Shown here: piece by piece, positions 8,160 to 15,753 of the stretch
How positions within the stretch are numbered: position 1 is the stretch's first letter
Layout: each line of letters opens with the position of its first letter
Assembly (NCBI RefSeq): GCF_037201965.1
Contig: NZ_CP147518.1
Span: 6,379,001-6,443,000, forward strand
Direction: 5' to 3'
Source: Spirosoma sp. SC4-14
GTDB taxonomy: Bacteria > Bacteroidota > Bacteroidia > Cytophagales > Spirosomataceae
DNA: 64,000 nucleotides
The notes under the pieces: model-generated
What the model was told of the DNA's origin: nothing
What the model saw: only the letters and a program-made list of their open reading frames with translations
Databases searched by the model: none
Program-made: the position numbers and the translations under genes

Positions 8160-8777
8160 TTAAATGCCAACAGCTTTCTTAAACTCTTCGTCTTCGGGTT
8201 TTACTTTCGAAGCAAAGAAGTGGGTTAGCTCACCTTTTTCGTTAATAACGTATTTACAGAAATTCCAGGTTGGCGCTTTGTCATTCCAGCCATTCATCGA
8301 TTTGGTGGTTAACCATTTGTAGAGCGGTGCCTGATTATCGCCAACCACGTCTACTTTCTCGAACATGGGGAATGTTACACCATAATTTTTCTGGCAGAAC
8401 GATGCAATTTCTTCGCTGCTGCCTGGCTCCTGAGCCCCAAAGTTGTTGGCCGGAAAACCCAGTACAACAATTTTATCGCCATGTTCTTTGTAGAATTTTT
8501 CCCAATCGGCATACTGGGGTGTAAAACCACATTTCGAAGCCACATTAAGAATAACAACTTTCTTCCCTTTAAACCCACTCAGCGCTACTGGTTTTCCATC
8601 CAGCGAATTGACGGTGAAGTCGTATAGACTTTTTGAGGGTGCAGGGGCATTGCCCGGAGCAACAGCAATTTCTCTTTTGTCGGCAAAAATGCCTTTAACA
8701 ATACTTTTAAACATAAAACCGGACGATATGATGAGCAGCCCGAAAAAGGTCAGAATAAGGAGTGTTTTGTTTTTCAT
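8160..8777 (-). CDS. Glutathione peroxidase-family thiol peroxidase
   Basis: 205 residues. Reduces hydroperoxides, probably with thioredoxin as reductant as in other Cys-type GPx proteins. An N-terminal hydrophobic helix (about residues 5-23) acts as signal anchor, so the domain should face the periplasm. The catalytic Cys83 sits in NVASKCGFTPQY, Gln116 in NNFGAQEPGS and Trp171-Asn172 in PTWNFCKYV, giving a complete Cys/Gln/Trp/Asn set. A second Cys (Cys128 in SFCQKNYGVTFPMF) is a candidate resolving residue. It is on the same strand as menA but is separated from it by a strong hairpin. Confidence 0.92.
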   Translation of the reverse strand: MKNKTLLILTFFGLLIISSGFMFKSIVKGIFADKREIAVAPGNAPAPSKSLYDFTVNSLDGKPVALSGFKGKKVVILNVASKCGFTPQYADWEKFYKEHGDKIVVLGFPANNFGAQEPGSSEEIASFCQKNYGVTFPMFEKVDVVGDNQAPLYKWLTTKSMNGWNDKAPTWNFCKYVINEKGELTHFFASKVKPEDEEFKKAVGI

Positions 8778-8863
8778 ATAAGAAGTCAGGCAACAACCCG
8801 ATACAGTACCGAGTCATTGCCTAGAACAGGTTGATACATGAAATAGTTTGGCTTATAGCACTT

Positions 8864-9166
8864 TCAGTCATAAGCCTCTCGTGTATACACCTTCACCCCT
8901 CCAACACGCGGAGCAAGCAAATTATAAATGACTCCAAAAATTGCACCGATAACCATGCCCAACACGCCGTAGAAAACAGGGAACAGGATTACCACAAAAA
9001 TGCCTCCTCCCAGCATTGCGCCCATACCCGATCGCCCGAGCATGGCTCCAAACAACGATCCGAAGAGGAAAAGCAACAGAGCAATAAATAAACCGATAAC
9101 AGCTAAAACCGCGCCATACATCAGGGCAACGGAAGCAATGTCGACACGGATAATTTCTCGTTTCAT
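8864..9166 (-). CDS. Small two-helix membrane protein, unknown function
   Basis: 100 residues. A short polar start (MKREIIRVDIASVALMYG) is followed by two long hydrophobic segments (about 15-42 and 52-85) rich in Gly and Phe, and a basic C-terminus. The pattern resembles DUF3566-like small membrane proteins, but I cannot assign it firmly. It lies between argS and the peroxidase on the same strand, 62 bases after argS, so co-transcription with argS is possible. Confidence 0.7.
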   Translation of the reverse strand: MKREIIRVDIASVALMYGAVLAVIGLFIALLLFLFGSLFGAMLGRSGMGAMLGGGIFVVILFPVFYGVLGMVIGAIFGVIYNLLAPRVGGVKVYTREAYD

Positions 9167-9228
9167 TCTGTAAAAGTTTAGGATACAGAATAAATATACA
9201 CCCCAAGAAACACCGCCCCAAAAAGTGT

Positions 9229-11043
9229 CTACATTTTATCGGGAACGTTTATGCCCAACAACCCCATTGCCTTCCCAATCGTTTCACCAACTGATTTAGT
9301 CAGGACTAACCGCGCATGAAGTTTTGTATGATCAGTTTCTTTCAGAATCGGCAACTTGTCATAAAACTGGCTAAAGGTCTTTGCCAGTTCATAGGCATAC
9401 TGCGCAATATACGACGGTGCATAGTCTTCGCCCGCTTCGGCAACCCGTTGCGGATACTGGCTCAGCAGAAAGATGAGTTGCTGTTCAAGCTCATCGAGTT
9501 GAGTTGGTGCAACAGCACTGGCCCATGATATACCCATAGCCTCGGCCTTCCGCAAAACAGATTGCGTACGAGCATGTGCATATTGAATATACGGTCCGGT
9601 ATTGCCGTGCAGGTCAACCGATTCGGCCGGATTGAACTGCATCCGTTTTTGCGGATCAACTTTCAGCAGATAGTATTTCAGAGCACCCAGACCAAGCATC
9701 TGAAAAAGAGCTGCCTTTTCGGCTTCATCAAACTCATCGAGCTTTCCTTTAGCCGCTTCATCAGCAGCGGCTGATGCGGCATCGACCGTTTCCTGAATCA
9801 GATCATCGGCATCGACAACCGTTCCTTCGCGCGATTTCATTTTGCCGGTTGGTAGATCGACCATGCCATACGAAAGATGGTATAGACCATCGGCATATGT
9901 CCGGCCCAACTGGCGCATAATCGCAAACAGCACCTTGAAATGATAATCCTGCTCATTACCGACAACCCATATCTGGCGATTGCTATGAAAATCCTGATAT
10001 TTCAGATCGGTAGTGCCCAGATCCTGGGTCATGTAGACCGACGTACCATCCGAACGTAATACAAGTTTCTGATCGAGTCCTTCGTCGGTCAGATCAATCC
10101 AGACCGAGCCATCATCTTTCCGAAAGAAAATGCCTTTCTGTATGCCTTCTTCAACGATTTCCTTGCCAAGCAGGTAGGTATTGGATTCGTAGTAGGTCTT
10201 ATCGAAGCTAACGCCAATTTTGCGGTAGGTTGCATCGAATCCTTCGTATACCCAGGCGTTGAGTTGACTCCAGAGTGCAACGGTTTCGGTATCGCCCTGC
10301 TCCCACAGCCGCAGCATTTGCTGCACTTCCTGCATCAGCGGGGCTTTTTTCTCGGCTTCTTCCTTTGGCATTCCCTGACCAACCAGTTCTTCGATTTGCG
10401 CTTTATAGGCTTTGTCGAACAGAACATAATATTTACCAATCAGGTGGTCGCCCTTCATACCGGTCGATTCGGGCGTTTCGGCACGGCCCGATGCATCGGT
10501 TCCGAACAGTTTATAGGCCAGCATCGACTTACAGATATGCACACCCCGGTCGTTGACGATACAGGTTTTTACAACATCGTAGCCGTTAGCCGCCAGAATT
10601 CGGCTAATCGAATCGCCCAGAAAATTGTTGCGAAGGTGCCCCAGGTGAAGCGGTTTGTTGGTATTGGGCGACGAAAACTCCACCATTACCGACTGTGGTT
10701 CGCCATGCTGGTTCTTAGCAACCAGTGTTCCGAACGATGGATTGCTGGCAATATCGTTGAGGACATCGAGCCAGGCAGCATCGGTAATCCCGATATTCAG
10801 GAATCCCTGCACAACATTGAAGCCGCTGACAATGGTACTATTTTCCTGCAACCAGCCGCCAATGGCCTGCCCGATCTGGACCGGTGATTGCCGGAGCGCT
10901 TTGGTGAGCGGGAATGTAACGAATGTGTATAGCCCTTCAAATTCCTTTTTGGTGGGTTGTAAGGCGACCTCTTCAATGGTTGTATTAAAGAGGGCCTGTA
11001 TCGATTGCTGAATAGCGGTTTTTAACTGTTCCTGTATGTCCAT
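9229..11043 (-). CDS. argS: Arginyl-tRNA synthetase
   Basis: 604 residues; charges tRNA-Arg in the cytoplasm. The N-terminal Add-1 domain (residues 1-110) is followed by FSSPNTNKPLHLGHLRNNFLG with the HIGH-type HLGH at 133-136. A KMSKS-like GKMKSREGT is present near residue 380, and the DALR anticodon-binding domain closes the protein at the typical ending GLLGINVPDKM. The start at 11043 is preferred over in-frame ATGs at 11058 and 11070 because the -7 box at 11068-11075 would place the transcript start near 11062. Confidence 0.96.
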   Translation of the reverse strand: MDIQEQLKTAIQQSIQALFNTTIEEVALQPTKKEFEGLYTFVTFPLTKALRQSPVQIGQAIGGWLQENSTIVSGFNVVQGFLNIGITDAAWLDVLNDIASNPSFGTLVAKNQHGEPQSVMVEFSSPNTNKPLHLGHLRNNFLGDSISRILAANGYDVVKTCIVNDRGVHICKSMLAYKLFGTDASGRAETPESTGMKGDHLIGKYYVLFDKAYKAQIEELVGQGMPKEEAEKKAPLMQEVQQMLRLWEQGDTETVALWSQLNAWVYEGFDATYRKIGVSFDKTYYESNTYLLGKEIVEEGIQKGIFFRKDDGSVWIDLTDEGLDQKLVLRSDGTSVYMTQDLGTTDLKYQDFHSNRQIWVVGNEQDYHFKVLFAIMRQLGRTYADGLYHLSYGMVDLPTGKMKSREGTVVDADDLIQETVDAASAAADEAAKGKLDEFDEAEKAALFQMLGLGALKYYLLKVDPQKRMQFNPAESVDLHGNTGPYIQYAHARTQSVLRKAEAMGISWASAVAPTQLDELEQQLIFLLSQYPQRVAEAGEDYAPSYIAQYAYELAKTFSQFYDKLPILKETDHTKLHARLVLTKSVGETIGKAMGLLGINVPDKM

Positions 11044-11067
11044 TCGGTTGGATTCCATTACGAACAG

Positions 11068-11100
11068 CAAAGGTAACGCCCCAACCCACCGAATTACAAA
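11068..11100 (-). promoter_or_regulatory. argS promoter, Bacteroidota type
   Basis: On the minus strand TTTG (11100-11097), 21 bases, then TACCTTTG (11075-11068), matching the -33 TTTG / -7 TAnnTTTG consensus. The predicted transcript start near 11062 supports the argS start at 11043. Confidence 0.65.
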
Positions 11101-11367
11101 TTATGGGCCGGGGCGATCTGTTTTCCACCAAACTGTTGGGTAGTTTTGTATGGCACCGGCCGCCCTGCGAAAAATCAGTCATTTGGGATAGGCAACCGAT
11201 CTAAAATATAACGTAATGGACAAGTTGTAATTTGTATGTTTTCCAGAGTGGTTTTGTGACTCAGGTTATGTTATTCAAATAAAGCTAGATCTCTAATTAG
11301 TATCCCATACTTCTATAAATTAGAAAAACACAATTCATGGTACTTTTTTAGATACATGGGAATTAAT

Positions 11368-12489
11368 CTATCGGTATAGTCGAACGAGATGCATGTCTAA
11401 CGTGTCATGGCCGAGTACTCCTTGTAAGCGCATCGTTTCAGTGGTGCGATTATTAAGGGTAGCCCGCAAGGTATCATGCGAATAGAAATTTACTTGCAGT
11501 TTGTTTTGTAGGCTATCGAACTCATAGCCACCTAGTAAACTCTCACCGGAGTCAAACCGGTACGGATTAGGACTAAAGGCACAGCCTTCGTAGCCCGCGA
11601 AATAGACACGACTCCAAGCTTTGTTATCGGTCAGCCAAGCTGTAGTAGGTTGAACTCGACCGTTACGAATTAGTTTTTCCACTTTCCAAGTGCCCTTAAG
11701 TATTTGTTCGTTGGGATGAATAAGCATTAACACTTTGAGAGAGACAAAGGCCATAGCAATAAGCAGTAGGCGTAGGCTGTGCTTGACCCAGCTACTTCCT
11801 AAGGGAATATGGGGAAGATGATCGACCAAATCCCAGAAGATAGTTTTGAGTCTTTCCCAATGCAATAGAAGCAGAAATACCAGGGATAATGAATAAATGA
11901 CTGAGTTACAAAAAGCCCCAATACTGATTTTATAGAATAGATTAATCAGGACGATGTTAACCATTACTGGTAACAGGATCATCACTCCGAGTAAGGTTGT
12001 CCGGCGATAGAGCAGTAGGATAGAACCTCCTATTTGAAAAAGACCAATAATGACCGCCAACGGATAAGAGTAACCAAAATAGTACCAAGTCAGGCCCATC
12101 CCATTGACTGAACTCAAGGGCATATCCAGAAAGAAGTCGGGGGTTTGAAACTGCGTTTTTAGGATTTTGGCAAAGCCATAACTCGAGATTGACAGGGCTA
12201 ACCAATAGCGAATAATCGCTTGCAACCAGGCATGCTGTAGATCACTGTAGAGAGTATTGGTTTGTTCGCGTCGATGCCATAGCCAGCTATAGATTAAACT
12301 GCCTAATAGAGCTAGCCCTATCGAGCCAATTAATACATACTCAAAATATTGGCCGTATTTCTCAAAAAATGAGAATGGCAAAAACTCCAAGGGAAACAGA
12401 AGAAGATTGAGTAGAGCCGTAGCCGCCAGTGCCGATTCACAACCCTTGAACAACCAAGTTGTATGATTATCGGGTGAGGCTTGTTCCAT
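11368..12489 (-). CDS. DoxX-like membrane protein with C-terminal beta domain
   Basis: 373 residues. The first 260 hold about seven hydrophobic helices; the motif SSYGFAKILKTQF with surrounding helices resembles DoxX-family quinone-associated membrane proteins. The last 100 residues (GTWKVEKLIRNGR..., ending LDMHLVRLYR) look like a small lipocalin-like beta domain outside the membrane. Function is not known; a redox or transport role is a guess from the fold. Codon use is AT-richer than argS or the PLD gene, and it is isolated by about 300-450 bases of non-coding DNA on each side, hinting at separate acquisition. The upstream gap 11071-11367 contains only the argS promoter. Confidence 0.7.
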   Translation of the reverse strand: MEQASPDNHTTWLFKGCESALAATALLNLLLFPLEFLPFSFFEKYGQYFEYVLIGSIGLALLGSLIYSWLWHRREQTNTLYSDLQHAWLQAIIRYWLALSISSYGFAKILKTQFQTPDFFLDMPLSSVNGMGLTWYYFGYSYPLAVIIGLFQIGGSILLLYRRTTLLGVMILLPVMVNIVLINLFYKISIGAFCNSVIYSLSLVFLLLLHWERLKTIFWDLVDHLPHIPLGSSWVKHSLRLLLIAMAFVSLKVLMLIHPNEQILKGTWKVEKLIRNGRVQPTTAWLTDNKAWSRVYFAGYEGCAFSPNPYRFDSGESLLGGYEFDSLQNKLQVNFYSHDTLRATLNNRTTETMRLQGVLGHDTLDMHLVRLYR

Positions 12490-12773
12490 ATTCTAGAAAT
12501 GGATAGACAGGATGAAAATAGGCAAGAATGGATATTAGTACTGAGTTAAAAATCTGTTTTATAAGTGTGTTTATATTAATCTAAACCCGAAAATAGGGTC
12601 TATAACCTAATTATTTATAGCCAATCTACCACAAATCTATAAGAATTAGCACAAAAAAGAAGAGAGCAATTAACACGCATATCAATAGCCCCGTACCTAT
12701 GGCTTTTAGTAGCTCTTTTAGTAGCTGCATAACTGTTATACAAGTGCAGTGGTGTCGTCGCAAACGTCAAGCA

Positions 12774-12856
12774 ATGGGGCTTGGCTGAGGGTGATAAGAA
12801 AAGCCAAAGGGGTAATCATGCTTATTATTCTATCTTATCATCAACCAAAGCCCCAT
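12774..12856. repeat. Imperfect intergenic palindrome
   Basis: atggggcttgg at 12774-12784 pairs with ccaaagccccat at 12845-12856, and the inner gataaga / tcttatc also pair, giving a long imperfect hairpin. It lies in the 465-base non-coding gap 12490-12954, otherwise AT-rich and without recognisable features apart from a duplicated cttttagtagc near 12703-12726. Confidence 0.5.
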
Positions 12857-12875
12857 TTCAACAGCAACGACGGCC

Positions 12876-12907
12876 CGTAAAATACAACCTAAGTAGCGTA
12901 TTTTACG
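12876..12907 (-). terminator. Hairpin after the DUF2278 gene
   Basis: A perfect 10-bp stem (cgtaaaatac at 12876-12885, gtattttacg at 12898-12907), 12-base loop, 47 bases beyond the stop of the minus-strand DUF2278 gene. No T run follows, so terminator activity is only likely. Confidence 0.45.
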
Positions 12908-12954
12908 CAGGGCAGCCGATACCGCACGATTCACCAAAACTATCCACTGTTTTG

Positions 12955-13956
12955 CTAAAACACCACCAACTGACCCGCTTTCCCGACCTGCTGGCGTGTG
13001 TACGAAACCCCGGCCACTTTCAGACTGGTTGCATCGAACAGACTTATCGAACCGCCATCGTTGCTCAACAATACGTGTTGCCCGGTCAGGTTGTAGACTA
13101 GCACCTGTCCGGCGGCCAAGGTACCGCTCAAGGGCTCATGCCGATCTGCCTTATCGACCAGTTCGTAGCCTTCCAGATTGATGTCGGTTGGCGATGCATT
13201 CATAATATACACCTGTTCGGGTTTGCCAGATGCAGGTTTCACCATAGCCGCAATCAGATACAGATCGGTCGAAATGGTCGTACCGGGTGTACCTGGCTGG
13301 CTGGAGATCGTATGCCCATTGTCGTCGGTATGGAACGACTGCGACTGAAACGCCAGAAACAGCGCTACCCAGCGGTTGGTACTGGCAAAATGAATCAGAA
13401 TACCGCCGTCCTGCCAGGTGCCGTCCTGTGCGACATACTGACCGACGTTACCCTGATTCATGTGTATGTCGTGAATGCCACGTCCCGGCTGAAAATGAAA
13501 ATACTGATCAGCCTGCGTTTCGGGGCCCCAGGTTTCGCCAAACGCGTAGAGCGTAGCATCTGCATTATTAAGCGCCCGTTTGACATACAGGTCGATCTTG
13601 TCGTTCAGGTCGTTATCCTCGCCCGGAACATCGAGCGGCAGCGGCTGCATTTGCGACGTGTCGAACAAATTGCGCCGAACAAAATCGAGTGCCAGACCAT
13701 TGGGCTTGTTGGGCACCGTAGTCAGCCCCGTTGGCAGGTTTGCCTGTGTAATTTTATCAAGCAGTTCGTGCGAAAAATTATCGCTGAAAAAATACATCAC
13801 TTCCGATGGTGCTACCGCCGATTTGGCATTGACGGCCACGCGGTACTTTACACCCTGATCGTCTTCAATCAGAATCTGATAGTGCGCCTGTTGCTGGGTA
13901 GCGCGTTTGCGGTCGGTTACGCGACCTTTCAAAACGCAATAGTTGTTTAAAGGCAT
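12955..13956 (-). CDS. DUF2278 (YukJ-like) protein with lamin-tail-like C-domain
   Basis: 333 residues, no signal peptide. Residues 1-220 match the DUF2278/YukJ family: the start PLNNYCVLKGRVTDR, then HYQILIEDDQGVKYRVAVN, and the later GRGIHDIHMNQGN and QDGGILIHF. The last 100 residues (QVYIMNASPTDINLEGYELVD, then GTLAAGQVLVYNL and a final beta strand) look like a lamin-tail domain, an immunoglobulin-like fold found joined to nucleases and surface proteins. Function of the family is unknown. The gene ends a minus-strand unit: the phospholipase-D-fold gene stops 12 bases upstream of this ATG, so the two are probably one operon and may work together. Confidence 0.85.
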   Translation of the reverse strand: MPLNNYCVLKGRVTDRKRATQQQAHYQILIEDDQGVKYRVAVNAKSAVAPSEVMYFFSDNFSHELLDKITQANLPTGLTTVPNKPNGLALDFVRRNLFDTSQMQPLPLDVPGEDNDLNDKIDLYVKRALNNADATLYAFGETWGPETQADQYFHFQPGRGIHDIHMNQGNVGQYVAQDGTWQDGGILIHFASTNRWVALFLAFQSQSFHTDDNGHTISSQPGTPGTTISTDLYLIAAMVKPASGKPEQVYIMNASPTDINLEGYELVDKADRHEPLSGTLAAGQVLVYNLTGQHVLLSNDGGSISLFDATSLKVAGVSYTRQQVGKAGQLVVF

Positions 13957-13968
13957 GGTTGTGTGTTG

Positions 13969-15642
13969 TTAAAGCGTCCCGCTGAAGTAATTCCGGGTAA
14001 TTTCTTTTGGGCTACCGGGTACGTAAAACGGCAGTGTCCAGGCCGGGGTCTCATCCAGAAAAAGGCGGTCCGGACGTTCGCCACTATCGACGGTGGTTAC
14101 AAGATCCCGGAAATAGAAATGACGGAATAACCGCATAAACTCACCGAAGTAAATGTCGGCCACGCGTTTATCGCCCCGAATAACCAGCATGTTTTCGTCG
14201 TTTTTCTGCACGGAGCTTTCGCTAAAATTGGCCGAGCCACTTATGGTTACCGGATCGTCGCCCAATGGGTCGAGTAGTAAATATTTGGTATGAATATACC
14301 GGACACGCGCATTCAGCGGAGTCAGCCGCTCTTTAATCCAGCCTTCCAGATTATTGAGCTGGTTAAGCATACTGCCATACGCCACCTGATTGGCCGGGTT
14401 CTTGACGATTGCATTGGCCCGTAGACCGGGATCGGTCTTGTCGGAAACAACATAAATTGGGTTCGTACGGCCTTCCTTCGCCAAAATCGTCTCAAAGCGT
14501 TTATCCAAACCGAACGGCACCGTAATGAATGCCAGTTTTGTTTGCGCATCCATCTGCTCGGCATACCAGTCCAGCACCCGCAACTGCGCCCGAGGGCTAA
14601 AATAAACACCCGTTTCGTTGGGAGCAGCCTGAGAGCCAACAACCGGATCGATAGCCATCTGAAGCGTACTGGCCTGTAAAGAGGCAGAAGGCGTATCGGC
14701 ATGGAGCAGTTGCCAATAGCGCAGATACAGTTTAGCTACCTCCGGCAAACGAACCACATGGCCCACATTCGAATGGCCATGAATGCCACCATTGGTCAGA
14801 TTGGTCGATCCGGTCCAGACGGCTTTGGGACTGTTATTTTCGAGCAGAACGAAAAATTTGTTGTGTGAAATGGTCACGGTATGTTCGCGGAAGACAGTCA
14901 CGGGCGTAAGGCCCAGCCGTTCGACCAATTCGCGGACTTTTTCAACTTCCCGCCGTTCGGCATCGGTATCGGCATGGGCGTGTACCACAATCTGCACGTC
15001 GACACCCCGCTGACGGGCCGCTACCAGTTCCTGGATTACCGGCTCGTAGCTAAACTCATAAACACTCAGTCGAAGGCCAAACGTAGGCCCGGTAGCCTGT
15101 TGAATAAACCCCACCATAGCTTCGCGCAGACCCCGGCTGAGCCAGTTGTAGACTTCGTCGTGCCGTTGGGCTTCAATAGACGCAAATGATCCGCTGCCAA
15201 ACCGATTTACAAACGCCTGCGAACCAGCGACTCCCCGGTTGAAATAAACTTCGTGCGACTCTCCATCGCTGCTTTGCTCAGTCGTCACATCTACTGTCAC
15301 CTCCGCCAGCGTGTTCATAGCGGAAGGTGGACCACTCCGCGCCAGAATCCGATACCGATAAGCCCGACCGGGTCGCACGGTGAAATCGGACCAGAAAAAA
15401 TCCTGAATTGGGTGCATTTCGGTCGATACTAGTTGACCGGCCGGTTTTTGTGGCAAAACCGACTGAAATACTTTCAGCGCATCGAGCCAAACTGTTTTAT
15501 TGATGGCGAGTTCGGTACGCTGAATCGAAAAACCGAGTAGCTGAGCAGCCATCGGTTGGGGCAAATTCATACCCAGTGTGATCACATGGGTTCCGGCCAC
15601 GGCCAGCACCGCCAATGACTGATTTTCTTCGAAAGTACGCAT
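13969..15642 (-). CDS. Phospholipase D-fold (HKD) hydrolase
   Basis: 557 residues from the ATG at 15642; an upstream extension to 15741 is possible but its sequence looks non-coding. Residues 1-130 contain a beta-rich, fibronectin-III-like region (GRAYRYRILARSG). Two PLD half-sites follow: HNKFFVLLENN with GSTNLTNGG at about residue 260, and HTKYLLLDPLGDD with GSANFSESS at about 450. Each has the H-x-K-x4-D-like pattern; the first has E/N in place of the usual Asp. The fold cleaves phosphodiester bonds in lipids or nucleic acids via a phospho-His intermediate. No signal peptide, so it is cytoplasmic or secreted by another route. It is paired with DUF2278 12 bases downstream. Confidence 0.85.
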   Translation of the reverse strand: MRTFEENQSLAVLAVAGTHVITLGMNLPQPMAAQLLGFSIQRTELAINKTVWLDALKVFQSVLPQKPAGQLVSTEMHPIQDFFWSDFTVRPGRAYRYRILARSGPPSAMNTLAEVTVDVTTEQSSDGESHEVYFNRGVAGSQAFVNRFGSGSFASIEAQRHDEVYNWLSRGLREAMVGFIQQATGPTFGLRLSVYEFSYEPVIQELVAARQRGVDVQIVVHAHADTDAERREVEKVRELVERLGLTPVTVFREHTVTISHNKFFVLLENNSPKAVWTGSTNLTNGGIHGHSNVGHVVRLPEVAKLYLRYWQLLHADTPSASLQASTLQMAIDPVVGSQAAPNETGVYFSPRAQLRVLDWYAEQMDAQTKLAFITVPFGLDKRFETILAKEGRTNPIYVVSDKTDPGLRANAIVKNPANQVAYGSMLNQLNNLEGWIKERLTPLNARVRYIHTKYLLLDPLGDDPVTISGSANFSESSVQKNDENMLVIRGDKRVADIYFGEFMRLFRHFYFRDLVTTVDSGERPDRLFLDETPAWTLPFYVPGSPKEITRNYFSGTL

Positions 15643-15753
15643 ACGTATAGGTAGCCAGGGTGTTAGGTCTACCAAAAGTATGCGATCGACAACGTTTCTG
15701 AAAGCGCATTTCCACCCATTTCCCGGCGGAAAAATACCCATTCTGGAAAGGGT

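Noticed and set aside
10264..10887. 207-codon open frame antisense to argS
   Set aside because: Shadow of a well-supported synthetase gene.
12781..13101. 106-codon plus-strand frame over the DUF2278 3' end
   Set aside because: Partly made of a palindrome and antisense to a recognised gene.
13138..13950. 270-codon open frame antisense to the DUF2278 gene
   Set aside because: The minus strand has the recognisable protein; the plus frame shows no domain.
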